In this document: in pieces, positions 7,535 to 14,399 of the stretch
How positions within the stretch are numbered: position 1 is the stretch's first letter
Layout of the letters: each line of letters opens with the position of its first letter
Assembly: GCA_023390955.1 (NCBI GenBank)
Contig: JAEWBW010000323.1
Span: 1-16,146, forward strand
DNA length: 16,146 bases
Direction of reading: 5' to 3'
From: Pseudomonadota bacterium
GTDB taxonomy: Bacteria > Pseudomonadota > Alphaproteobacteria > Rhizobiales > Xanthobacteraceae
The notes under the pieces: generated by a model
Told to the model about the DNA's origin: nothing
The model's database searches: none
Seen by the model: the letters and a program-made list of their open reading frames with translations, nothing else
Translations under genes and position numbers: made by a program

Positions 7535-8542
7535 TCAGTCGGCCTGGAAATTGACTGTTTCGCGCACGCTGTACGAGCGCCGACCGCTCGATTCGAAATA
7601 CGTGCGCACCATCATCTCGGCGAGAATTCCCATCAATATGCTGAGGACGCCCACGAGGAACGTCATCGCGGCCATGATCGGAAGCGGGGTCTGGATCATA
7701 TAGACCCCTTCGACGAGTTTAAGCCAGATCATCAGCAGGCAAATCAATATCGAAACTGCCAGTGAAACGAGCCCAAAGCCACCGAATACATAGATCGGCT
7801 TGACCAAATAGCTGTCGAGAAACTTGACGACGAGGAGGTCGAGGATCACCTTGCCGATGCGACCGAGACCATATTTAGACTTGCCGTATTTGCGCGGATG
7901 ATGGCGCACAGGCATCTCGTAGACCCGCGCACCCATCCACGTCGCGTAGATCGGGATGAAGCGGTGCATCTCGCCATAGAGCCGGACGTCCTTGATGACG
8001 TCGCGGCGATAGGCCTTCAGCGTGCAGCCATAGTCATGGAGCGCGACGCCAGATATCCGCGAGATCACCTTGTTGGCGACACGACTGACGAAATTACGAC
8101 GGATCGCGGCATCCTGGCGATCCTTCCGCCAACCGGACACGACGTCGTACCCCTCGTCGACCTTCGCAAGCAGCAACGGGATGTCGTCGGGATCGTTTTG
8201 CAGATCGGCATCGATGGTGACGATGACATCGCCGCTGGCGTAGTCGATTCCGGCCATCATCGCGGCGGTCTGGCCGCTGTTCCTGCGGAAGCTCACGACT
8301 TTGAATTCGGGGCGGCCTGCGGCAATGGCCCGCAGCTCCTGCAACGAACCGTCCGAGCTGCCGTCGTCGACGCAGATCACCTCGAAAGTCCTGCCAAGGC
8401 GATCCAGACTGGCAAACAGCGCCTTGCCCAGATGCGGGATGGTCTCATCCTCATTGTAAACCGGGACGATGACGGACAAGGCAGGAGGGGCGATCTGGGG
8501 CAATTGGCGTGCGGCCTGTATATCTGATAGGTTCGAGGTCAT
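7535..8542 (-). CDS. GT2 polyprenyl-phosphate sugar synthase (DPM1/ArnC-like), two C-terminal membrane helices
   Basis: This 335-residue protein has a GT-A domain: SVIVPVYNED (23-32), VDDGSSDGS (58-66), the metal-binding DAD at 111-113 in DADLQNDPDD, and the RHHPRKYGKSKYG segment (213-225) typical of enzymes that load a sugar from a nucleotide donor onto undecaprenyl or dolichyl phosphate. Two hydrophobic segments (about 250-272 and 288-312) anchor it in the inner membrane. The likely reaction is NDP-sugar plus undecaprenyl phosphate giving undecaprenyl-phosphate-sugar, the donor type used by GT-C transferases. Three of these are encoded directly upstream in the same operon, which strongly suggests a donor-synthase and transferase partnership. 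Sugar identity is not readable. The start follows the previous stop by 24 bp, in a spacer homologous to the other junctions of the array. Confidence 0.9.
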   Translation of the reverse strand: MTSNLSDIQAARQLPQIAPPALSVIVPVYNEDETIPHLGKALFASLDRLGRTFEVICVDDGSSDGSLQELRAIAAGRPEFKVVSFRRNSGQTAAMMAGIDYASGDVIVTIDADLQNDPDDIPLLLAKVDEGYDVVSGWRKDRQDAAIRRNFVSRVANKVISRISGVALHDYGCTLKAYRRDVIKDVRLYGEMHRFIPIYATWMGARVYEMPVRHHPRKYGKSKYGLGRIGKVILDLLVVKFLDSYLVKPIYVFGGFGLVSLAVSILICLLMIWLKLVEGVYMIQTPLPIMAAMTFLVGVLSILMGILAEMMVRTYFESSGRRSYSVRETVNFQAD

Positions 8543-8569
8543 CTTGCATTAATCCGTTCAGCCAATTCA
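8540..8569 (-). repeat. Homologous cistron junction, copy 1 (GT-C paralog 3 / GT2)
   Basis: On the minus strand this reads stop codon, 24 bases, start codon. The last 14 bases before ATG are CGGATTAATGCAAG. The same stop+24+ATG layout, with closely similar bases, occurs at 10472-10501 and 12416-12445. Here the spacer is plainly non-coding: ATT stands where the others have ATG, and two stops follow in that frame. Confidence 0.75.
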
Positions 8570-10498
8570 ACTCCCGCGCGCCGAATTGCATTCGCGGGCA
8601 GGAATAGTTTTGTCGCCCAAGAACAAACGAAGAAAGCCCGCCGCCGTTGGGCAACCAAGCGACCACTGCAGCTTGTTCACGACTGCTTCGATCCCCTCGT
8701 CTGCTCTTCGAGCGTCGATGACGAGCAAGCTACCCGTCTCGACCACACTCACAAAACTTCCTTCAAACTCTCCGTTCGCGCCAGCCTGGGCGTCTTGGTG
8801 CGATAGCCATCGATCGCCGTTCGCCGACAGGATACCGAGGCCAATAGCGCCTCGCTGCACCGTGGCTCGGTAGCGAATGACGGCCACGCCCTTCGCTTGG
8901 GCTCGCAAAGGAGCGAGCGCCAAGTATGTACCGGCCGGCACACGGGCCTGCAATTGCAAGCCCGTCTTACCAGACGCAGCCCCAATACTCGGGAGAGCAG
9001 GCTGAAAAACGAGATCTTCCAGTTCCGAGATTGGCAACTGTGACGCACTGACATCCAATCTGTCAGCCAATCCCTGAATTTCCGCGGCTTTGGTGGTGAT
9101 GCGAAGCTGATACAAGGTGCCCAACGCGACGGCCAAGAAGAGAACGAGGCCAACGGCCGATCTCAGCTGCAGCAATTTGGCACGTAGTGCCCTTGCCCCC
9201 CATGTCGCCAGCGAGAGACTGCCCGCCGCACTCAGGACGAACGCCAGTACGAAAAGGTACGTGAGGCCAGCATAACGCACATAACGGAACTCAACATATA
9301 CGAAACCCAGACTCCCCAGCGCATATGCCATTGGCAATGCGATCAAAAACGCATCTGCCCATCGACCTCGATAGATCAAACATGTCAGCACGATCGGCGT
9401 GGCATAAGCCATCCACTTGTAGGCCGCCGGAGCGAAACCGAGAAAGTATCCCTGCGGTTCCGGCTCTCCCAATATCCGTCCAAATCTAAAGAGAATCGTC
9501 TTGATCACGTGTGCAGGATGGTCGACCCAGGCCCTGAAATACTCTGCCCTCCAGTACTGCTCGGACTGAACCGAATTGTGTATGAATCCTCTGGGCTGAA
9601 GATGCTCACCCGCAAGTGCATCATTGACGAAATAGCCGAACTCATTCGCCACCTGACCCAGCCCTGACCATGCTGCATACCATTTTGCGGGAGGGGTGAG
9701 CAGGAATTGATCGTGGATGATGTAGTTTCGAGTGCTCCACAACAACAAGGGGAGGATGAAGCCAGCAGCCACGCAGACGGCATATGGGATGCGTCGGTCT
9801 TTTGGGGACGTCAACAACGCCCAGACGATCAGAGGCCCAACAAGCAAGATCATATCCGAGCGAAAGAACGGCAGGACTGACGACAGAAGCCCGAGCAGAA
9901 GCCACGCGAGCACGTTCGCTGCACGCTCCCGAACAATCACCATTCCGGCCAGGAGGAGAATCATCAGCGCCGGAAGGAGGGATTCGCCGAGCAGGAAGGT
10001 CGATCCTGCGCCCCACCATGGAGCAATCGCATATATCAAACATGCAAAGAGCGCCGCCGCCGTCGCGTTGCCGAGACGACGCAAAGCAAAGTACAGCGGT
10101 AGAATCGAAAGCGCGTCGATCACGAGCTGAATCAGTCGTACCGAGGCGAGATCCTTCACACCGACGATTTGGACGATCGCCAGGAAGGCGGGATATCCCG
10201 GCAGATACGACCAGGGCCGCGGCTCCGCAGTCCATGCCAGGATGGCATCCCTCATATTGAGGTAGTACTGAGTTAAGCCACCGTTGCCCCAATTGACCTG
10301 ATCCGCGTCGAGCCCTCCCCTCAAGACGAAGAAGTCAAGGCGGGTTAGGAGCGCCGACACGACAACTGCAGCAAGAGCGAGAGGCACGAGCGTCGCGCGA
10401 CGAGGCAATAGCGCAAGGAACCCCGTCCGCTGCAGCTCGCCCGAAACCGGCACGCTTGATGAGTTGGAGGCCATACTGCTTGAATCCGTGCGGCCCAT
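8567..10498 (-). CDS. GT-C-like integral-membrane glycosyltransferase, tandem paralog 3
   Basis: This 643-residue protein has about ten hydrophobic segments followed by a soluble C-terminal domain of about 165 residues. It resembles the GT39/ArnT-type GT-C fold, which transfers a sugar from a polyprenyl-phosphate donor outside the membrane. Signs are an acid after the first helix (D66 in LDADQVNW), YLPGYPAFLA (ArnT-like loop), LLGESLLPALM, FFRSDM and RAWVDHPAHVIKTIL. It aligns along nearly its full length with the next two genes upstream. Unlike them it lacks four residues directly after the D66 loop (in-frame 12-base deletion around 10286). The C-terminal domain has AVIRYRATVQRGAIGLGIL, a beta-rich pattern, and two cysteines (C616, C637) shared by all three copies. 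ATG 10498 (preceded by GGGA) and ATG 10474 (aligned with the GT2 start) are both plausible starts. Confidence 0.85.
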   Translation of the reverse strand: MGRTDSSSMASNSSSVPVSGELQRTGFLALLPRRATLVPLALAAVVVSALLTRLDFFVLRGGLDADQVNWGNGGLTQYYLNMRDAILAWTAEPRPWSYLPGYPAFLAIVQIVGVKDLASVRLIQLVIDALSILPLYFALRRLGNATAAALFACLIYAIAPWWGAGSTFLLGESLLPALMILLLAGMVIVRERAANVLAWLLLGLLSSVLPFFRSDMILLVGPLIVWALLTSPKDRRIPYAVCVAAGFILPLLLWSTRNYIIHDQFLLTPPAKWYAAWSGLGQVANEFGYFVNDALAGEHLQPRGFIHNSVQSEQYWRAEYFRAWVDHPAHVIKTILFRFGRILGEPEPQGYFLGFAPAAYKWMAYATPIVLTCLIYRGRWADAFLIALPMAYALGSLGFVYVEFRYVRYAGLTYLFVLAFVLSAAGSLSLATWGARALRAKLLQLRSAVGLVLFLAVALGTLYQLRITTKAAEIQGLADRLDVSASQLPISELEDLVFQPALPSIGAASGKTGLQLQARVPAGTYLALAPLRAQAKGVAVIRYRATVQRGAIGLGILSANGDRWLSHQDAQAGANGEFEGSFVSVVETGSLLVIDARRADEGIEAVVNKLQWSLGCPTAAGFLRLFLGDKTIPARECNSARGS

Positions 10499-10501
10499 TC
10501 A
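10472..10501 (-). repeat. Homologous cistron junction, copy 2 (paralog 2 / paralog 3)
   Basis: This is the same stop+24+ATG element as at 8540-8569, with CGGATTCAAGCAGT as the last 14 bases before the inner ATG (10474). The spacer also begins with an ATG (10498) that opens an in-frame eight-codon extension, so two starts compete. Confidence 0.75.
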
Positions 10502-12442
10502 ATTCCCACGTGCCGGGCTGCACTCTCGAGCCAGAACAGGCTTGTTGCTAAGAAACAGCCCCAATAACCCCTCCGGTCTTGGGCAAGCGAGTGTCCATTG
10601 CAATTTACTCACGACCGCCTCGACTCCGTCTGCGGCATTCTGAGCGTCGATAACTAGCTGGCTGCCCGGCTCGACCGCACTCACAAAACCTCCGTCCGCC
10701 GCTCCGGCTGCACGATCCGGCAGACTCTGATGAGATAGCCATCGATCGCCGCCTGCCGACAAGACTCCGATGCCTATGGCGCCGGCCTGCACCGCGGCGC
10801 GGTAGCGAATGACGGCCACGCCGCTTTCTTGGGCCCGGAGGGGAGCGAGCGCCAGGTAGGAACCGCTCGCTACACGGGCCCGTAACCGCAGCCCTGTCTC
10901 AGCGGGGACGATTTCAACACCAGGGACGGCTGGCTGAAATGCAAGGTCATCCAGCCCAGAGAACGGAAACTGCACGGAATTCACGTCCAACCTTCCGACC
11001 AGACCTTGGACTTCCGCCGCTTTCGTCATGGTGCGGAGCTGATGCACACAACCCAGGGCAGCAGCCAAAAGGAAGGCAACGCCAACAAACGTTCTCAGGC
11101 ACTTCGGTTGAGCACGTTGCGCCCCGCCCGGCCACGCCGCCAGCGCAAGATATTCCGCCGCGCTGAGGACGATCGCGAGCGCGAAAAGATATGTGAGACC
11201 AGCATAGCGCACATAGCGCAATTCGACATAAAGGAAACCCAGACTTCCGAGCGCATAAGCCATCGGCAATGCGATCAGGAAAGCTTCTGCCCATCGACGC
11301 CGGTAGACGAGCCAAATCAGGACGATCGCTGTGGCGTAGGCCATATAGCGATACGTCGCAATAGCGAGACGCGAAAGAAGCCCCTGAGAGTCCGGCTCCC
11401 CCAGTATCAATCCGAAGCGATACAGGATCGTCCTGATCACATGACCGGGGTGGTCCGCCCATGCCCTCCAATACTCAGCGTGCCAAAAGACTTCGGACTG
11501 AGCCGAATTAAATTGGATGCCGTGGGATTTAAGTAATCCCGCCGCACGCTCATCACTCACGAAATACCTAAACTCATTTGCCACCTGCCCCAGTCCTGAC
11601 CACGCCGCGTACCATTTTGCGGAGGGCGTTAGCAGGAACTGGCCATGGACGAAGTAGTTTCGCGTGCCCCACAGCAACAGAGGGAGGATGAAGCCGACAG
11701 CCACGCAGGCCGCAGAAGAAACTCTTCGATTCCTAGGAGAAACCAACAATGCCCAGATGATCAGGGGCCCGGCAAGCAAGATCATGTCCGAGCGGAAGAA
11801 TGCCAGGATCGACGATAGGATCCCGAACGAAAGCCACGCGGTCACACTGTCTGCGCGCTTCCCTATGGCAACCATCCCGGCGAGAAGGAAAATCATCAGC
11901 GCCGGGAGCAGGGATTCCCCGAGCAGGAAGGTCGATCCAGCGGCCCACCACGGAGCAACCGCGTAGATCGAACATGCGACGAACGCCGGCACGATCGAAC
12001 TGCCGACGCTGCGCAAAACAAAATACAGCGGAAGAATTGCGAGCGCATCGATCACGGCCTGGATCAGCCTGACCGAGGCGAGATCCTTCACGCCAGCAGC
12101 GCGGATGAGAGCCAGGAAGGCTGGATACCCCGGGAGATATGACCAGGGCTGTCGTTCCGCTGTCCACGACAGGATGGCGTCCCTGATACTAAGATAATGC
12201 TCAGTCAAGCCACCGAGGTAGTATTTGTACGCCCACGCGACCTGGTCCGCTTCGAGCCCCCCCTTCAAAATGAAGAGGTCGAGGCGCGCTAGAAGCGCCA
12301 TCACGATAATTGCGGCGAGAGCGATCGGCAGCATCGCTGTACTGCGATGAAATAGCGCAAAGGGCCCAACCTGCGACAGCTTGCCGAGAGCCCTGGCGCT
12401 GGACGCGGTGGCCGTCATATTTTTTGAATCCGTGCGGTCCAT
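10499..12442 (-). CDS. GT-C-like integral-membrane glycosyltransferase, tandem paralog 2
   Basis: This 647-residue membrane protein is homologous throughout to its two neighbours. After a polar N-terminus of about 37 residues come the first helix (LPIALAAIIVMALLARLD), the first outer loop with D66 in LEADQVAWAYKYYLGG (predicted catalytic acid region), YLPGYPAFLA, LLGESLLPALM, FFRSDM, a loop HGQFLLTPSAKWYAAW, and RAWADHPGHVIRTIL. The C-terminal soluble domain carries VAVIRYRAAVQAGAIGIGVL and conserved C620 and C641. The expected activity is sugar transfer from undecaprenyl-phosphate-sugar to a periplasmic acceptor. It diverges from its paralogs in the loop around LLKSHGIQFNSAQSE, which may set acceptor choice. 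The stop of the upstream paralog (TAG) is followed directly by ATG 12442. The inner ATG 12418 matches the junction homology and may be the true start. Confidence 0.86.
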   Translation of the reverse strand: MDRTDSKNMTATASSARALGKLSQVGPFALFHRSTAMLPIALAAIIVMALLARLDLFILKGGLEADQVAWAYKYYLGGLTEHYLSIRDAILSWTAERQPWSYLPGYPAFLALIRAAGVKDLASVRLIQAVIDALAILPLYFVLRSVGSSIVPAFVACSIYAVAPWWAAGSTFLLGESLLPALMIFLLAGMVAIGKRADSVTAWLSFGILSSILAFFRSDMILLAGPLIIWALLVSPRNRRVSSAACVAVGFILPLLLWGTRNYFVHGQFLLTPSAKWYAAWSGLGQVANEFRYFVSDERAAGLLKSHGIQFNSAQSEVFWHAEYWRAWADHPGHVIRTILYRFGLILGEPDSQGLLSRLAIATYRYMAYATAIVLIWLVYRRRWAEAFLIALPMAYALGSLGFLYVELRYVRYAGLTYLFALAIVLSAAEYLALAAWPGGAQRAQPKCLRTFVGVAFLLAAALGCVHQLRTMTKAAEVQGLVGRLDVNSVQFPFSGLDDLAFQPAVPGVEIVPAETGLRLRARVASGSYLALAPLRAQESGVAVIRYRAAVQAGAIGIGVLSAGGDRWLSHQSLPDRAAGAADGGFVSAVEPGSQLVIDAQNAADGVEAVVSKLQWTLACPRPEGLLGLFLSNKPVLARECSPARGN

Positions 12443-12445
12443 CTA
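12416..12445 (-). repeat. Homologous cistron junction, copy 3 (paralog 1 / paralog 2)
   Basis: The stop (TAG), 24-base spacer and inner ATG (12418) are in the same arrangement as copies 1 and 2. The 14 bases before the inner ATG are CGGATTCAAAAAAT. Copies 2 and 3 differ at 4 of 24 spacer bases, so the spacer is better conserved than the N-terminal codons that follow it. Confidence 0.75.
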
Positions 12446-14305
12446 GTTCCCAGGCGCCGGACTGCACTCGCGAGCGGGAATAGGCTTACTGCTGAAGAAC
12501 AGCCGTAAGATCCCCGCCGGCCTTGGACAGGCAAGCGACCATTGCAGTCCACTCACCACTGCGTCGATCCCGTCGTCAGCGTTCTGAGCGTCGATGACCA
12601 ATTGGCTGCCAGGCTCGACCGGACTCACGAGACTGCCCTCTGCTCCTCCATTTCCGCCACCCGGCACGTTCTGATGAGACAGCCACCGCTCGCCGCCCGC
12701 CGACAAGACTCCGAAGCCAATAGCGCCCCGCGACACGGCGGCGTGGTAGCGAATGATGACGACGCCGTTTTCCTGGGCCCGCAGAGGAGCGAGCGCCAAA
12801 TAGGTGCCGGCCGGCACACGGGCCTGCAATCGCAATCCCGAGACGCCCGACGCGATCTCAACGCTTGGGAGAGCGGGCCGAAATGCGAGATCATCAAGCC
12901 CTGAGATTGGGGACTTCACCGAATCGACGTCTAGTCTTCCAGCCAGGCCCAAAACTTCCGCAGCTTTGATCGTGGCGCGAAGCTGATACAGGGCGCCAAG
13001 ACCAACGACAAAAAAGAGAGCGGCGCCAACCGCTGATCGCCGGAATTCCGCGCGCTGCGCTCCACCGGGCCATGCTGCCACGAGAAGATTCCCGGCCGCG
13101 GTAAATACAAGTGCCAGGACCATGAGGTAGGTGAGCCCCGCATAGCGGACATAACGTAGCTCGACATAAAGGAAACCCAAGCTTCCGAGCGCGTACGCCA
13201 TCGGCAACGCCGTAAGAAACGCCTCCGCCCATCGACGTCGGTAAAGCATCCAAATCAAGACAACCGGAGTGACAAGCGCCACGCACTTGTACGCCGCAAG
13301 AATGAATAGAGGTGCAAAGCCCTGCGAATCCGGCTCTCCAAGTATCAGCCGGAGTCTGAAAAGGATCGTCCTGATCACATGACCGGGATGGTCAGCCCAC
13401 GCCCTCAAATACTCCGCATGCCAATAAGCCTCGGACTGGATCGAATTGAACTCGATACCCTTGGCGCGAAGCACCTGAATCGCTCGCGCATCGTTGACGA
13501 AATAGCCGAACTCATTCGCCACCTGACCCAGGCCAGCCCACGCCGCATACCACTTTGCGGGCGGCGTGAGCAGGAACTGGTCGTGGATGAAGTAGTTTCG
13601 CGTGCTCCAGAGCAGCAAAGGAAGGACGAAGCCCGCAACGACCGAGGCGGAAGAAGAAAGCCTTCGGGCTCTCGGTGCGGCTATCAACGCCCAGATGAAC
13701 AGGGGCCCGACCAGCAACATCATGTCCGAGCGGAAGAAGGGCAGGATGGACGATAGAAGCCCGAGCAAAAACCAGGCCGTCATGCTGTCCGCACGCTGCC
13801 GGACGACGAGCATGCCGGCCATGAAGAAAAGCATCAGCGCGGGAAGCAGGGACTCCCCGAGCAGATAAGTCGATCCTACGCCCCACCATGGAGCAATCGC
13901 ATATATCAGACACGCGATCAGGGCCGCCGCTATCGCACTGCCGATGCTGCGGAGAATGAAGTACAGCGGAAAAATCGACACCGTATCGATCACGATCTGG
14001 ATCAGTCGGACCGAGCCCAGGTCTTTCGCACCGAGGTTATGAAGGACTGCCAGGAACGTGGGATATCCCGGCAGATACGGCACAGGCTGCCCCTCCGCCG
14101 TCCACGACAATATGGCATTCCTGATGTTGAGGTAGGTCAGGGTTATGCCGCCGAAGTAGTACTGATACGCCCATCCGACCTGGTCGGCCTGGAGGCCTCC
14201 CTTCAAGATCAGATAGTCAAGGCGGACCACAAACGCCATCGCGACGATTGCGGCGAGAGCGAGACGCAAAATTGTCTTGCTGCAATACAATCGTGCCAAG
14301 TTCAT
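12443..14305 (-). CDS. GT-C-like integral-membrane glycosyltransferase, tandem paralog 1
   Basis: This 620-residue protein is the first cistron of the array. Hydrophobic segments lie near residues 11-33, 98-120, 124-144, 150-169, 175-210, 219-240, 332-354, 360-381, 386-411 and 424-441, followed by a soluble C-terminal domain (about 455-620). D41 in LQADQVGWAYQYY sits in the first outer loop, where GT39/ArnT-type enzymes keep their catalytic acid. YLPGYP (77-82), LLGESLLPA, FFRSD and DHPGHV (305-310) are shared with its paralogs. The C-domain has a beta-rich core (VVIIRYHAAVSRGAIGFGVL) and C593 and C614. It has a shorter N-terminus than the other two (about nine residues before the first helix) and no eight-codon junction extension. 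CGGAT lies at the same 14-base distance from its ATG as in the next three genes. The donor is probably the lipid-linked sugar made by the GT2. Confidence 0.87.
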   Translation of the reverse strand: MNLARLYCSKTILRLALAAIVAMAFVVRLDYLILKGGLQADQVGWAYQYYFGGITLTYLNIRNAILSWTAEGQPVPYLPGYPTFLAVLHNLGAKDLGSVRLIQIVIDTVSIFPLYFILRSIGSAIAAALIACLIYAIAPWWGVGSTYLLGESLLPALMLFFMAGMLVVRQRADSMTAWFLLGLLSSILPFFRSDMMLLVGPLFIWALIAAPRARRLSSSASVVAGFVLPLLLWSTRNYFIHDQFLLTPPAKWYAAWAGLGQVANEFGYFVNDARAIQVLRAKGIEFNSIQSEAYWHAEYLRAWADHPGHVIRTILFRLRLILGEPDSQGFAPLFILAAYKCVALVTPVVLIWMLYRRRWAEAFLTALPMAYALGSLGFLYVELRYVRYAGLTYLMVLALVFTAAGNLLVAAWPGGAQRAEFRRSAVGAALFFVVGLGALYQLRATIKAAEVLGLAGRLDVDSVKSPISGLDDLAFRPALPSVEIASGVSGLRLQARVPAGTYLALAPLRAQENGVVIIRYHAAVSRGAIGFGVLSAGGERWLSHQNVPGGGNGGAEGSLVSPVEPGSQLVIDAQNADDGIDAVVSGLQWSLACPRPAGILRLFFSSKPIPARECSPAPGN

Positions 14306-14399
14306 TTCAGAATTATCCGATGAACCTCAGAGCGATCCGCGGACCGCCGCGACCGCGATAAATTGGTCGCGCTTGGTTGAAAATTGCGCCCAGTCCATC
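14306..14399 (-). promoter_or_regulatory. Upstream region of the operon with inverted repeat
   Basis: This 94-bp gap between the bi-domain oxidoreductase and the first GT-C gene holds a 7-bp inverted repeat CGCGACC / GGTCGCG (14348-14354 and 14365-14371) around an A/T-rich 10-base loop. There is no T-run, so it may be an operator or a pause hairpin and not an intrinsic terminator. A weak TTTTCA-17-TATCGC promoter-like pair overlaps it on the minus strand. CGGAT at 14315-14319 (minus strand) precedes the ATG by the same distance as in the following genes. Confidence 0.25.

Larger units (their letters stand above)
3029..14305 (-). other. Probable nine-gene glycan-decoration operon
   Basis: Nine minus-strand genes follow with gaps of 0, 0, 24, 3, -4 to +2, -4, -4 and about 50 bases, so co-transcription is very likely. 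Order: three GT-C genes, GT2, asnB, three methyltransferases, small membrane protein. Sampled 60-base lines in the GT-C part are 53-55% GC, against about 72% in the PaaK-like gene and 67% in the oxidoreductase, suggesting a different history for this block. Confidence 0.75.
8567..14305 (-). repeat. Tandem array of three paralogous GT-C genes (about 1.93-kb unit)
   Basis: Three consecutive genes (12443-14305, 10499-12442, 8567-10498) encode full-length homologues in the same order of segments, abutting stop to start. Many DNA stretches are identical or nearly so. For example 9624-9661 equals 13494-13531 over 38 bases, and the HDQFLLTPPAKWYAAW block is almost unchanged in all three proteins. 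Amino-acid identity looks well above half by eye. This is tandem gene duplication followed by divergence, with no insertion-sequence remnants seen. Confidence 0.92.

Noticed and set aside
6110..7765. Plus-strand open frame of 551 codons opposite asnB
   Set aside because: It is antisense to a gene with all AsnB catalytic motifs, and its product is Arg/His/Glu-rich with no recognisable domain, as expected from GC-rich codon bias.
8586..8873. Plus-strand open frames opposite the GT-C genes, including 9732-10260 and 11006-11536
   Set aside because: They recur at matching places because the paralogs underneath are repeated; products are Arg/Ser-rich without domains.
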